Positions 1 through 7,830 of a DNA stretch of 64,000 bases are shown piece by piece. The notes beneath the pieces were generated by a model that had not been told where the DNA came from, did not search any database, and worked only from the letters and a program-made list of their open reading frames with translations. The position numbers were made by a program, and so were the translations under genes. The stretch is from Mycobacterium aquaticum (GTDB taxonomy: Bacteria; Actinomycetota; Actinomycetes; Mycobacteriales; Mycobacteriaceae): NCBI RefSeq assembly GCF_002086485.1, contig NZ_MVHF01000023.1, positions 44,343 to 108,342 on the forward strand, in the 5' to 3' direction. How positions within the stretch are numbered: the first letter of the stretch is position 1; every line of letters starts with the position of its first letter.

Positions 1-2
1 GC

Positions 3-1256
3 CACGTGTTTCAGCCGCTGCTCTATCAATGTGCCACAGGAACTTTGAGCATCGGCCAGATCAGCCGGTCGCTGCGCGAGGAACTCGCGCGTCACCGCAA
101 CGTGACGACACTGCTCGGCGAGGCCATCCGACTCGACGCCGCCGGGCGGCGCGTCACGGCTCGTCGTCCCGACGAGTCGACCTTCGATCTCGAGTACGAC
201 TATCTCGTGATCGCAGCCGGCATGCGTCAGTCGTACTTCGGCAAAGAGGAATTCGCCACCTGGGCGCCTGGCATGAAGACGCTCGACGATGCACTGAGTA
301 TCCGCCGCCGCGTTTTCGCCGCCTTCGAGATCGCCGAGACGTTGCCGGCCGGCCCGGAACGCGATCAGTGGCTCACGTTCGTCGTCACCGGCGCAGGCCC
401 CACGGGTGTCGAATTGGCCGGGCAGATCAGGGAACTGGCAACCCGTTCACTAGCGAATGAGTTTCACAGCATCGAGCCCGAGGAAGCGCGCGTGCTGCTC
501 GTCGACGGCGGAGACCGGGTACTGAAGAGCTTCCCGCCGGCACTCGCCGAGCGAGCGTCGCAGACTCTTGACGAACTGGGCGTCGAGCTGCACTTCGGCG
601 TGCACGTCACCGACGTCCGGCGCGACGGTGTCACCGTGAGCCCCAAGGCCGGCGGCCCGGACAAGGACTACGCCGCACGCACGGTGTTGTGGACGGCGGG
701 CGTCGAAGGCGTTCCCTTCGCGCGGCACGCTGCCGAGGCGCTCGGTGCGCGAACCGACCGGTCAGGGCGCATCTCGGTGAACCCCGATCTGTCGGTACCC
801 AACCATCCTCAGGTGTTCGTCATCGGGGATCTTGCCGGCCGCGAGGGGTTGCCCGGTGTCGCGGAGAACGCGATGCAGGGCGGCTTGCACGTCGCCGCCT
901 GCATCAAGCGTGACCTCGCCGGGCGCGGACGCAAAGACTTCCGGTATCGCGACCTGGGATCGGCGGCCTACATCAGCCGTGGACAGGCCGTGCTGCAGGC
1001 CGGGCCGGTGAAGCTCTCGGGCGTCCTCGGATGGCTCGGCTGGGGATTCATCCACATCGCCTTCCTCACCGGGGTGCGTAACCGCTTCAGCACGGTCGGA
1101 ACGTGGATGGTGTCCATCGCGCGGGCCAACCGCAGCGACCGTTCCTTCATCCTGGGCGGCTCCGGCCATCCCGACGAGCCCTACACCTGGGAATCACCGG
1201 TGCACCAGGGTTACCACTCACCGGGCAAGAGCTCCGACACCAGTCAGACGGCGTAA
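3..1256 (+). CDS. ndh: Type II NADH dehydrogenase (5' end outside window)
   Basis: FAD-dependent NADH:quinone oxidoreductase that feeds electrons to menaquinone without pumping protons and acts at the inner face of the membrane. The visible part starts at the conserved HVFQPLLYQ stretch, so the N-terminal FAD-binding Rossmann motif lies before the window. Seen here are YDYLVIAAG, the NADH-binding VVTGAGPTGVELAG motif near visible residue 129, the second FAD motif VFVIGDLAG near residue 273, and an amphipathic C-terminal segment (GVLGWLGWGFIHIAFLTG) that anchors the family to the membrane. The in-frame GTG at position 6 is internal, not a start. Family confidence is high; which mycobacterial Ndh paralogue it is cannot be told. 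Confidence 0.93.
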   Translation, partial: HVFQPLLYQCATGTLSIGQISRSLREELARHRNVTTLLGEAIRLDAAGRRVTARRPDESTFDLEYDYLVIAAGMRQSYFGKEEFATWAPGMKTLDDALSIRRRVFAAFEIAETLPAGPERDQWLTFVVTGAGPTGVELAGQIRELATRSLANEFHSIEPEEARVLLVDGGDRVLKSFPPALAERASQTLDELGVELHFGVHVTDVRRDGVTVSPKAGGPDKDYAARTVLWTAGVEGVPFARHAAEALGARTDRSGRISVNPDLSVPNHPQVFVIGDLAGREGLPGVAENAMQGGLHVAACIKRDLAGRGRKDFRYRDLGSAAYISRGQAVLQAGPVKLSGVLGWLGWGFIHIAFLTGVRNRFSTVGTWMVSIARANRSDRSFILGGSGHPDEPYTWESPVHQGYHSPGKSSDTSQTA

Positions 1257-1272
1257 CGACGCCAGGCCCCGA

Positions 1273-1291
1273 CATAACCCATTTTGTTATG
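1273..1291. promoter_or_regulatory. AT-rich inverted repeat between ndh and the next gene
   Basis: CATAAC and GTTATG arms of 6 bp flank a 7-nt centre, just after the ndh stop codon, in a locally AT-rich patch of a GC-rich genome. It lies about 100 bp before the next start codon. It could be a regulator site or part of a promoter. It has no T-run, so a terminator is less likely. No binding protein can be assigned. Confidence 0.3.
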
Positions 1292-1391
1292 AATGTTTAT
1301 CCCAACTGTCACATGGGCAACTCTAGTAACGGCGGTCGGCGCTGCCGGCCCCGTCCGAACAGCAAAGAATAGAGTCGAATGGAACATCGGA

Positions 1392-1847
1392 ATGAACACC
1401 ATCCTGTACGTGCGTCCCACTGGCGTCGCCCTTGAAACACAAGCCTTCAGCCAAGCCGACATCGCCGAGCTCATCAAGGACTACGCGCTCGAAAGCCTGA
1501 CCAGCACCGACCGGCAGTTCGACTTCTGGTTCGCCCCGTCGACCCAGTTCTGCCAACACCGGCCCAACCGTCGGGCCACCGAATTGCTCCTGGCGACAAC
1601 ACAATTCACGGCAAAGACAGTGCCGCTGCTGCGCGGTGGCGTCGTCGTGGCAACCCATGACGCCGACGGCAACCTCGACGGGCTGAGCTGGCACCAGTTG
1701 GACCTCCTGGCTTACAAGAGCCACTCACTGACCGAGCGTGACCATCGCGAACTCAACCGCCGGATCACGCACCATCGACACCCCGGACACATCGCGCAGT
1801 CCACACAGCAGCGCGCCAGAACCGAGCCGGTCCGCTACGGACGGTAA
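1392..1847 (+). CDS. Conserved hypothetical protein, 151 aa
   Basis: I do not recognise a family. The 151-residue product begins MNTILYVRPTG and has an alternating hydrophobic N-terminal half (residues about 1-85, including FDFWFAPSTQF and LLATTQFTAKTVPLLRGGVVVATHDADG). The C-terminal tail is basic and His-rich (RRITHHRHPGH). There is no signal peptide or membrane segment, so it is probably cytoplasmic. The frame is open further upstream, but that extension has poor coding character, and the ATG at 1392 begins the protein-like part. Codon use matches the neighbours. It stands alone between ndh and a metallopeptidase gene. Confidence 0.6.
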   Translation: MNTILYVRPTGVALETQAFSQADIAELIKDYALESLTSTDRQFDFWFAPSTQFCQHRPNRRATELLLATTQFTAKTVPLLRGGVVVATHDADGNLDGLSWHQLDLLAYKSHSLTERDHRELNRRITHHRHPGHIAQSTQQRARTEPVRYGR

Positions 1848-1903
1848 GGCCACGCGCCGGAATCGAATACGGTGCCCGAACCGGTTCTGGCACCATTGAG
1901 CAG

Positions 1904-2266
1904 GTGGATGCGCACTCGGAACCGGGTCGCATCGATCCGTTCGAAGATGCGATCGACCAGGCGCTGAGCTCCTTGCCTGCCAATCTCCGTGCGGCGATGA
2001 GCAATGTCGAGATCGTCGTCGAGGACGAGCCTCCCGACGGGCAACGGCTGCTCGGCCTGTACCGCGGAATACCGCTGCCGCGGAGGAACAGCGCGTACGG
2101 CGGAGTGCTTCCCGACAAGATCAGCATCTTCCGCGGTCCGATCACGCGACTCGCCGGCGGCGATGCGGATCGGCTACGTGCGGAAATCCGGTACGTCGTG
2201 CTGCACGAGATTGCGCACCACTTCGGCATCACCGACGAGCGGTTGATCGAGCTCGATCGCTACTGA
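1904..2266 (+). CDS. Zincin-like metallopeptidase family protein (PF06262 type)
   Basis: Small 120-residue protein of the minimal zincin family. It has the N-terminal FEDAIDQALSSLP helix, the NVEIVVEDEP strand, and the zinc-binding motif HEIAHHFGI near residues 103-111, in which the two His and the Glu of HExxH are intact; a downstream Asp or Glu in the C-terminal helix is the usual third ligand. Length is typical for the family. Family members are predicted soluble zinc proteases, but their substrates are unknown. The GTG start at 1904 gives a full-length domain. It sits in tandem with the preceding hypothetical gene, with a gap of about 56 bp. Confidence 0.82.
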   Translation: MDAHSEPGRIDPFEDAIDQALSSLPANLRAAMSNVEIVVEDEPPDGQRLLGLYRGIPLPRRNSAYGGVLPDKISIFRGPITRLAGGDADRLRAEIRYVVLHEIAHHFGITDERLIELDRY

Positions 2267-2361
2267 CGCGACCGACCGCCAAACAACCGGCGCACGAGCG
2301 TCGGCGATGCACAGCACCTAAGCGGCTATCTCTCGATGTCATCTTGACGCCATCAACCACT

Positions 2362-2396
2362 AACCTACGGTGCCGTAGGTTACGGTACCGTAGGTT
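2362..2396. promoter_or_regulatory. Tandem dyad operator upstream of the acyl-ACP desaturase
   Basis: Two overlapping palindromes. The first (2362-2381) has perfect 9-bp arms AACCTACGG and CCGTAGGTT around TG. The second (2381-2392) is the perfect palindrome TACGGTACCGTA. Together they also form a direct repeat of 15 bp (ACGGTGCCGTAGGTT and ACGGTACCGTAGGTT, one mismatch). The array ends 38 bp before the desaturase start codon, over the probable promoter. Short, closely spaced dyads of this kind are typical of TetR-family operators, so repression of the desaturase by a TetR protein is inferred. No tetR gene is adjacent. Confidence 0.6.
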
Positions 2397-2434
2397 CTAG
2401 ACCGAGTACCAACAGTGGATGAAGGGACTGACCG

Positions 2435-3343
2435 ATGGATGCCCAAGCAGCCGTGCTGTACGAACTGGAACCGGTTGTCGCACAGAACCTTGACCGTCAC
2501 CTGGCGATGGCCCGCGAATGGTTCCCGCACGACTACGTGCCGTGGAGCCGCGGACGCGATTTCGCGTTCCTCGGCGGCGAAGACTGGCAGCCGGAGGACT
2601 CGCCGCTGGACCCCGTCGCCAAGGTGGCGATGACCGTCAACCTGCTGACCGAGGACAATCTGCCGTCGTATCACCGCGAGATCGCCACCCGTTTCTCCCG
2701 CGACGGCGCCTGGGGCACCTGGATCGGACAGTGGACCGCCGAGGAAGGCCGCCACAGCATCGTGCTCCGCGACTACCTGGTGGTAACGCGCGGCGTCGAC
2801 CCTGTCGCCCTCGAACGCCTCCGGATGGAGCACACCGTCGCCGGGTACGACGCGGGCGACAGGACTCCTCTGGCGGTGCTGGCCTACGTGTCATTCCAAG
2901 AACTGGCCACGCGGGTCTCGCACCGCAACACCGGCCGAGCGTCGGGCTGCCCGGTGGCTGATCAGCTCCTCGCCCGCATTGCCGCCGACGAGAACCTGCA
3001 CATGGTGTTCTACCGCAATCTGATGGCCGCGGCTCTGGAGGTCGCCCCTGACGCGGCGATGGCCGCGATCCGCGACGAGGTCATCAATTTCGCGATGCCC
3101 GGCCTGGGCATGGCCGACTTCGCCCAGAACGCCATCACCATCGCGAAAGCCGGGATCTACGACCTGCGCATCCACCATGACGACGTGCTGATTCCCGTAT
3201 TGCGATTCTGGAACATCTTCGACCGCACCGACTTTGGCCCTGAGGGTGAGCGGGCTCGCGAGGAACTTGTCGGGTTCCTGGGGCTGCTCGATGAGCGTGC
3301 GCGGTACTACGAGGCAAAGCGGAAACACCGCCGTACCGCGTGA
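2435..3343 (+). CDS. Acyl-ACP desaturase (DesA1/DesA2-like)
   Basis: Soluble di-iron acyl-ACP desaturase that would introduce a double bond into ACP-bound fatty acids, in mycobacteria for membrane or mycolate precursors. The 302-residue product has the two iron-binding helices of the ferritin-like fold: EEGRH near residue 105 and DENLH near residue 187, each supplying the ExxH ligands. Further conserved blocks are DNLPSYHREI and TWIGQWTAEEGRH. There is no signal peptide. A gene of this type with its own operator suggests control by fatty-acid status. It ends at GTG-rich sequence just before a decayed gene. The family is clear; which of the mycobacterial DesA paralogues it matches is not settled. 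Confidence 0.9.
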   Translation: MDAQAAVLYELEPVVAQNLDRHLAMAREWFPHDYVPWSRGRDFAFLGGEDWQPEDSPLDPVAKVAMTVNLLTEDNLPSYHREIATRFSRDGAWGTWIGQWTAEEGRHSIVLRDYLVVTRGVDPVALERLRMEHTVAGYDAGDRTPLAVLAYVSFQELATRVSHRNTGRASGCPVADQLLARIAADENLHMVFYRNLMAAALEVAPDAAMAAIRDEVINFAMPGLGMADFAQNAITIAKAGIYDLRIHHDDVLIPVLRFWNIFDRTDFGPEGERAREELVGFLGLLDERARYYEAKRKHRRTA

Positions 3344-3472
3344 CGGCCGGGCGGGCGTGGCGGGGTTTTCAGCGTGGGGGACTTTGACCCCACTGGATCG
3401 GCGGCCCGCGGTTCGGTGCCGCAAAACGAGTTGCCGGTCGGCGCCTGGAATGCGGATTCTCATGGTGTGGAC

Positions 3473-3812
3473 ATGCATCCCAACCAGCTGACGATCACCA
3501 CGGACATGGTGCGCATTCTGGTGGGCGAGCAGTTTCCCCAATGGCGCGGTCTCCCGATTGAACAGATCGCTTCCTCGGGCACCGTCAATGCGTTGTTCCG
3601 AATCGGTGAGCGGCTCTCTGCTCGATTTCCGCTGGAATCAGAAGACGCCAAACGTTGTGGTCGACCACAGGCGACGGCTCGTCGGGATCATCGACGTCGG
3701 CGGACTGGGGCCGGCCGACCCCGCTCTCGACCTGGTGTGTGCCTGGCACTTGTTCAACGAGCCGGCACGACGCGACACTAGGCGTGAGTGGGCGGGAGGT
3801 CGATCGGCATGA
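3473..3812 (+). pseudogene. Remnant of an aminoglycoside-phosphotransferase-like kinase
   Basis: The ATG at 3473 begins an APH-family N terminus (MHPNQLTITTDMVRILVGEQ, then the glycine-loop-like IASSGTVNALFRIGERL and SARFPLE), which normally leads into the ATP-binding lobe. After about 3620 the similarity jumps to another reading frame, where the end of the catalytic lobe appears (PNVVVDHRRRLVGIIDVGGL, DPALDLVCAWHLF). This matches the NVVV and Mg-binding IIDxG region of the family. The roughly 150 residues expected between the two parts, including the catalytic HGDLHPxN loop, are missing. The sequence therefore shows a large internal deletion plus frameshift. The product cannot be an active kinase. 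Confidence 0.7.
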
Positions 3813-4438
3813 GCGGGTGGTCGAGGCGCCTGTACGACCAATATCAACGCACCAGCGAGTTTCGGCTGCCCCCGAGCGGACGGGACAACGGCGTCCCAGC
3901 CGACACGTGGGTGGTGCTGACCGATCTGGCATCCACCGACGTCACTGAAGTTCTCGCCTTGTTGGCCCATTCCGGGGTGGGTGGCTACGCCGCACGGCAG
4001 GGGCAGTCGGGCAACGGTGACGCAGCGGTCACCCATCGCCTGTGGGTCGATGTCGCGCAGCGCCTGCGTGCGGAAGAAGTCCTGATGGGCTTCATGCGCA
4101 ATCATCGCAGCGCCGAGCAAATGCCGCTTCCAAAGCCAAAGCCTAGAGAACGGAGGCCCCGAGGTCGGAGGCCCGAAAGCAGATCCGGCGCCACGGCGCC
4201 AAAGATCACTCGACACAGCGCGGCGGGCTGGATCGGGCGTTACTCCCTGGCTGGGTTGCTCGCGATCGCATTGCTCCTAAGCGTCGATCGCGGCACCACC
4301 ACACCACTGAATTGCCTGCTCGCTTTCACAACCGGTGCGGCGCTGATGGCTATGGGCCACATCGGAACTAGTGTGCGCACCAGGTTGACCAATCGGGCTG
4401 TGGCCAGGCGCGCAGAAGCCCACCGACGCCGCAGATGA
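3809..4438 (+). CDS. Hypothetical membrane protein, 209 aa
   Basis: Unrecognised protein with a soluble N-terminal region (residues 1-105; LRLPPSG and TWVVLTDLASTDVTEVLALL suggest an alpha/beta fold). A strongly basic, Pro/Arg-rich linker follows (about 108-135). Two hydrophobic segments come next (about 145-165, YSLAGLLAIALLLSV, and about 170-190, CLLAFTTGAALMAMGHIG), then a basic tail. The predicted topology puts both termini in the cytoplasm. The ATG at 3809 has a good ribosome-binding site (GGGAGGT at 3794-3800); a longer frame from 3788 lacks one. It begins within the end of the APH remnant. Confidence 0.6.
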   Translation: MSGWSRRLYDQYQRTSEFRLPPSGRDNGVPADTWVVLTDLASTDVTEVLALLAHSGVGGYAARQGQSGNGDAAVTHRLWVDVAQRLRAEEVLMGFMRNHRSAEQMPLPKPKPRERRPRGRRPESRSGATAPKITRHSAAGWIGRYSLAGLLAIALLLSVDRGTTTPLNCLLAFTTGAALMAMGHIGTSVRTRLTNRAVARRAEAHRRRR

Positions 4439-4604
4439 CGCCCAGCAACCCCAAGACGCTCGTCGAATCATCGTGTGGCTCCCACAGCGCCGCGCCGTCT
4501 TCATAGTGCCCAGTCCATCCGTCCCCAGCGAACAGCGCCTCGCTGTCCCACCGAGGGCGCGGATCCAACTGACCTCGCCAAGTGGGCCGATCGGCGCGCC
4601 CCAT
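4368..4604 (-). CDS. Possible small protein, 78 aa (weak)
   Basis: Short leftward frame whose product looks protein-like. It has an acidic, aromatic N-terminal half (WDSEALFAGDGWTGHYEDGA, then LWEPHDD) followed by one hydrophobic helix (SVLGLLGVICGVGGLL). It overlaps the 3' end of the rightward membrane-protein gene by 71 bp, and no clear ribosome-binding site precedes its ATG. I do not recognise it. It may be chance, and it is listed only because it is the best coding candidate in the stretch between 4439 and 4713. Confidence 0.25.
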   Translation of the reverse strand: MGRADRPTWRGQLDPRPRWDSEALFAGDGWTGHYEDGAALWEPHDDSTSVLGLLGVICGVGGLLRAWPQPDWSTWCAH

Positions 4605-4713
4605 GGCCGTAACCCGCCGCTGACGACACGCTGCTTCAACTGCGACAGGTTGACGACGAAAACGGGTACTCGCGTCTGAGGTTCATGAAAGCAGAGTTGG
4701 CAGGAGTGGTCCG
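4439..4713. other. Intergenic stretch with no firmly supported gene
   Basis: No recognisable domain is encoded on either strand apart from the weak 78-aa candidate on the minus strand. The last part (about 4680-4713) carries the ribosome-binding region of the CsbD gene (AGGAGTGG). No strong inverted repeat was seen. Confidence 0.4.
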
Positions 4714-4905
4714 ATGAGCGGCACCGATAAAGCCAGGAACAAGATCGATCGGGTCAGGGGCAAGCTGAAGGAGACGATCGGGCGCGCAACCAGCGATCCC
4801 GATTTGGAAGCCCAGGGCAGGGCCGATCAGCGGGCGTCTCATTTGAAAGACGCAGGCGAAAAAGTCAAAGACGCGTTCCGTCCGCGGCGCCGCAGACAGC
4901 CATAG
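4714..4905 (+). CDS. CsbD family stress protein
   Basis: 63-residue protein with the CsbD signature: KARNKIDRVRGKLKETIGRA, then DLEAQGRADQ, in place of the usual D..KGKAKE..G..T.D..LEAEGK pattern. The protein is small, highly charged and helical, with an unusually basic C terminus (RPRRRRQP). In many bacteria CsbD-like genes belong to the general stress (alternative sigma factor) regulon; the molecular function is not established. The AGGAGTGG ribosome-binding site precedes the ATG. A DUF1206 gene follows after 21 bp, so the two are probably co-transcribed. Confidence 0.85.
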   Translation: MSGTDKARNKIDRVRGKLKETIGRATSDPDLEAQGRADQRASHLKDAGEKVKDAFRPRRRRQP

Positions 4906-4926
4906 CCCCCACCACCGCTCCCCCAA

Positions 4927-5745
4927 TTGGCCAATGAGAACAGTCCGAAGCGGGCCATCCGCTCGGCCACCACTCACCCCGTTGCCCGTGTCGCGGCTCG
5001 CGCCGGCTACGTCATCAGCGGCATCCTGCATCTGCTGATCGGGGACATCACCTTCCGGATCGCGACCGGGTCGGGAGGCGAAGCAGATCAGAACGGCGCC
5101 CTGAAAACCATCGCAGACACTACCTGGGGAAGTGTCGCCCTGTGGGTGACCGCCGCCGCGTTGGCACCCTTGATACTGTGGCGCCTCGCCGAAACGATCC
5201 TGGGGCTGCATCCCAGTGAGCGCCGCGACAACCCTGAAGATCGCGAAATCGGCAACCGGCTGAAGGCACTTGGTCTCGCGGTGGTTTACACCGCGGTCGC
5301 CGCCACCGCAGTGCAGTACGCGGTGGGAAGCGGCAAGTCCGGCGCCGTGCAGAACGCCGGACTCAGCGCCCGCCTCATGCACTCGCCGCAAGGCAAGGCA
5401 GTTCTCGTCGTATCGGGTGTCGTGATCGTTGTCATCGGCAGCTACTACGCCTTCAAGGGAGCGTCACGCCGATTCTGCAGAGACCTCACGGTTTCACCAG
5501 GACGTGTGGTGACCGTGATGGGCCTGTCCGGGTACGTGGCCGAAGGCCTGACATTGGCCGGCGCAGGTGCGTTGGTGATTGTCGCGGCGGTGCGTGCAGA
5601 CCCGTCAAAAGCGACGGGGCTGGACGGCGCGGTGAAGACCCTCGCCCAGCTGCCTTACGGCACAGTTCTGATCTTGTGCGCAGCGTTGGGTTTTGTCGCG
5701 TACGGCTGTTACAGCCTGGTGCTGAGCCGCTACGCACGGATGTGA
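4927..5745 (+). CDS. DUF1206 membrane protein
   Basis: 272-residue integral membrane protein with the threefold repeat typical of DUF1206. Each unit is a pair of helices beginning near a conserved Arg-x-Gly-Tyr (ARAGYVISG near residue 32, a central unit with VVSGVVIVVIGSYYAFKG near 160-177, and GLSGYVAEG near 200). About six transmembrane helices are visible. Its function is unknown; relatives often sit with stress genes, as here behind csbD. The start is taken at the TTG at 4927, which gives the usual short polar N terminus. No good ribosome-binding site is seen, so translation may be coupled to the csbD-like gene. Confidence 0.8.
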   Translation: MANENSPKRAIRSATTHPVARVAARAGYVISGILHLLIGDITFRIATGSGGEADQNGALKTIADTTWGSVALWVTAAALAPLILWRLAETILGLHPSERRDNPEDREIGNRLKALGLAVVYTAVAATAVQYAVGSGKSGAVQNAGLSARLMHSPQGKAVLVVSGVVIVVIGSYYAFKGASRRFCRDLTVSPGRVVTVMGLSGYVAEGLTLAGAGALVIVAAVRADPSKATGLDGAVKTLAQLPYGTVLILCAALGFVAYGCYSLVLSRYARM

Positions 5746-5757
5746 CGGTAGCCGCCG

Positions 5758-6369
5758 CTACAGACCGGACGGTACGACCTTGTCGTTTACTGTCACCGTG
5801 ACCTGACGGGTCTTCGGGTCGTACGCGATCTTGCCGTGCTCGAACGTCTCCACCAGCAAGTCGTCGACTGCGTTCTCGTCACTGGTGGGTGCGCCCAAAG
5901 GACCCACCGAGCCGTTCTCACCGGTGACCGCGGGTACGCCATCCGGGTTTCGTGGGACATTCCACGCCTCCCGGATCTTGCCCCAGGTGATGTACGCGGG
6001 CGTGTCCGCGTCGGCGTTCTTGGCGGTGATCACGCCACCCTGGAACTGCTGGAACAACACGCCGCTCTCACGTGCTCCTGCATTACGGTCACCCGTCAGT
6101 GGCTTACCTAGAGCATCCTTCTGATGCTGGGTTGCCGACTGGTACTTGGCAGCGATCGGGCCGGTCAGCGTCACCTCGACGTCTCGTTCCCCGATGAGCT
6201 TCACTTCCGCGGCAGGCGCCGGGGAGGCAGCCGTGGTGGTGGCAATCAACCCGACCTGCGGTGACGCCGGCTCCTCGGCGCTCTTTCCGGTGCTGCAGCC
6301 GACAATGACCAGCGCGGCGGCTGCGGCCAGGCCGAGGATTGCCGTATTGCGCGGTGCGATCGTCCTCAT
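5758..6369 (-). CDS. LGFP-repeat lipoprotein
   Basis: 203-residue exported lipoprotein. The signal peptide has a hydrophobic core (ILGLAAAAALVIV) and lipobox LVIVGC, with the acylated Cys at about residue 25. A low-complexity Ala/Pro/Thr linker follows. The C-terminal half contains an LGFP-type repeat (ITWGKIREAW, then GSVGPLGAPTSDE), a module of actinobacterial cell-envelope proteins thought to bind cell-wall glycans. The ATG at 6369 (MRTIAPRN) gives a standard n-region; the frame is open further upstream. It converges on the DUF1206 gene, with 12 bp between their ends. Confidence 0.8.
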   Translation of the reverse strand: MRTIAPRNTAILGLAAAAALVIVGCSTGKSAEEPASPQVGLIATTTAASPAPAAEVKLIGERDVEVTLTGPIAAKYQSATQHQKDALGKPLTGDRNAGARESGVLFQQFQGGVITAKNADADTPAYITWGKIREAWNVPRNPDGVPAVTGENGSVGPLGAPTSDENAVDDLLVETFEHGKIAYDPKTRQVTVTVNDKVVPSGL

Positions 6370-6635
6370 GTGTTCCTCTCGCGTCTTCCTGCGGTGTGGG
6401 CCCAAGTTGCTGAACCGCTCGCCCGGCAAGCACCGCAACCGAACCACGTGGGTGGCGCACCTGAGTAGAAGATCACGAATGCTCGATGAAATCCACCACC
6501 AATCGAACCGCCTGCCCTTCGAACCGTGGCATGCGGTGGCACGGGCTGGGAGAAAACAGCGAAAAGCCCTTGGTCGGGTCGGTCTTTGGCCCCAGTACAG
6601 AATGTGGGCTCGACGCCGCGCGAACTACCTTGATC

Positions 6636-7478
6636 TCACGGTCCGGTTACCGCGCCAAAGTACTTCTGGCTCAGCGCTGCATACGTTCCGTCGTTCAGAG
6701 TGATGTTCAGCCACTGGTTGATCCACTGCTGCAGGTCGGTCGCGGGTTGAGTGATGAGATAGGCCTTTTGCGAGAAGGTGAACGGGTGATCCAGGCTCTC
6801 GCCGCAGAGCTGAGGGTTCTGGCTTACGTGCCAACGGATCTCACTGGTGTCTGTGATCATCACGTCGGCAGCACCGCTCGTGATTTGCGAGAGAATCGTG
6901 TTGTTGTCGGGATAGTTCACCACTTGAGCGTTGTGCAGATGGTCTTTGTCGAATTCGGCATTGGTACCACCGGGGTTGACGACGACGCGGACACCGGGCC
7001 GGTCGATCGCGCTCAGCGTCTGGAACTTCGAACTGTCGGCACAACGAACGATTGCCGCCTTCCCATCACGTAGATAGGGAGAGCTGTAGAGGGCATGCTC
7101 GGCGCGCTTCAGCGTAATGCTGATGCCGCCCATGGCCACATCACACTTGTTGTTCAGATCGTCGACCAAGCTTGCCCACGTGGTGGGGACCACGTCTACC
7201 CGGACGCCCAGCCGACCAGCCATATCGCTGGCCATATCGATGTCGAGGCCGCTCCAGGCACCCGCGGGATCACGGTACGTGAACGGGCGGTAGTCACCGG
7301 TACTGCACACTCGAACCGTCCCGCGCTGCAGCACTTGTGACAATCCACCGGTGGCCGGCGTGGCTGGGGGTGACGTCGTCGTCCTCGATGTGCACGCCCC
7401 CGTCAGCACCAGTATGGCGACCACTGCGACCATGTTGACCACCCGTATCACGGTGACCGGCCCTCCCACTCGCGACAC
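6636..7478 (-). CDS. Extracellular solute-binding protein (amino-acid / cyclohexadienyl-dehydratase type)
   Basis: 280-residue periplasmic-binding-protein fold of family 3. An N-terminal signal ends in a lipobox-like LTGAC (Cys at about residue 28), then GTVRVCSTGDYRPFTYRDP (start of lobe 1), WSGLDIDMASDMA, the MGGISIT hinge region and ALYSSPYL. The same fold contains amino-acid binding proteins and the secreted cyclohexadienyl dehydratase PheC, and the sequence alone does not separate them. No permease or ATPase gene is adjacent. The start is the GTG at 7478 because GGAGG sits 7 nt upstream; in-frame alternatives at 7457 and 7433 lack this. Confidence 0.78.
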   Translation of the reverse strand: MSRVGGPVTVIRVVNMVAVVAILVLTGACTSRTTTSPPATPATGGLSQVLQRGTVRVCSTGDYRPFTYRDPAGAWSGLDIDMASDMAGRLGVRVDVVPTTWASLVDDLNNKCDVAMGGISITLKRAEHALYSSPYLRDGKAAIVRCADSSKFQTLSAIDRPGVRVVVNPGGTNAEFDKDHLHNAQVVNYPDNNTILSQITSGAADVMITDTSEIRWHVSQNPQLCGESLDHPFTFSQKAYLITQPATDLQQWINQWLNITLNDGTYAALSQKYFGAVTGP

Positions 7479-7683
7479 GACAGCGCCTCCGCTCGTTCGC
7501 TCACGGGCAAACAAACTCTTGCATCGAGCTGAGCTGCAGTGCATTTGAGCATCTTGGCCCAAAGTGGGCGGGGTCGCCACCGTCAGCTCAACCGACGCAC
7601 GCTCGGCGCCATCTCGGCCACACTCAACGCACGACTCGACGAGCTCGCTACCGGTCGCACCACATGACTGGCAACCATCGACG

Positions 7684-7740
7684 GTGAGCACAATGCGCAC
7701 AAGCAGAAGATCGCGCATTGCGCGGCTTGCGCGCACAAAC
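7684..7740 (+). promoter_or_regulatory. Shared bipartite promoter element, copy A
   Basis: GTGAGCACAATGCGCA at 7684-7699 is followed 41 nt later (start to start) by GCTTGCGCGCACAAAC at 7725-7740, an imperfect copy of the dyad TTGTGCGCACAA. Near-identical arrangements lie before the genes at 35662 (+) and 33587 (-). A -10-like GATAGT at 7765-7770 puts the dyad centre about 44 bp upstream of the predicted start, as expected for an activator next to the polymerase. The gene served would be the small DUF3349 gene at 7831. The regulator is unknown. Confidence 0.55.
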
Positions 7741-7830
7741 GAGCCGTGACCGGCACGCCCGGGTGATAGTTGCTGCGCGCCCGAAAATCGGTGCGCGACC
7801 GGACGCACCACCTGTCGAAGGAGCATAGAC

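Noticed and set aside
3378..3391. GGGACTTTGACCCC, similar to a DosR half-palindrome pair
   Set aside because: The core fits loosely, but the only gene behind it is the APH remnant, and there is no suitable -10 spacing. Probably chance, or a relic of the lost gene's promoter.
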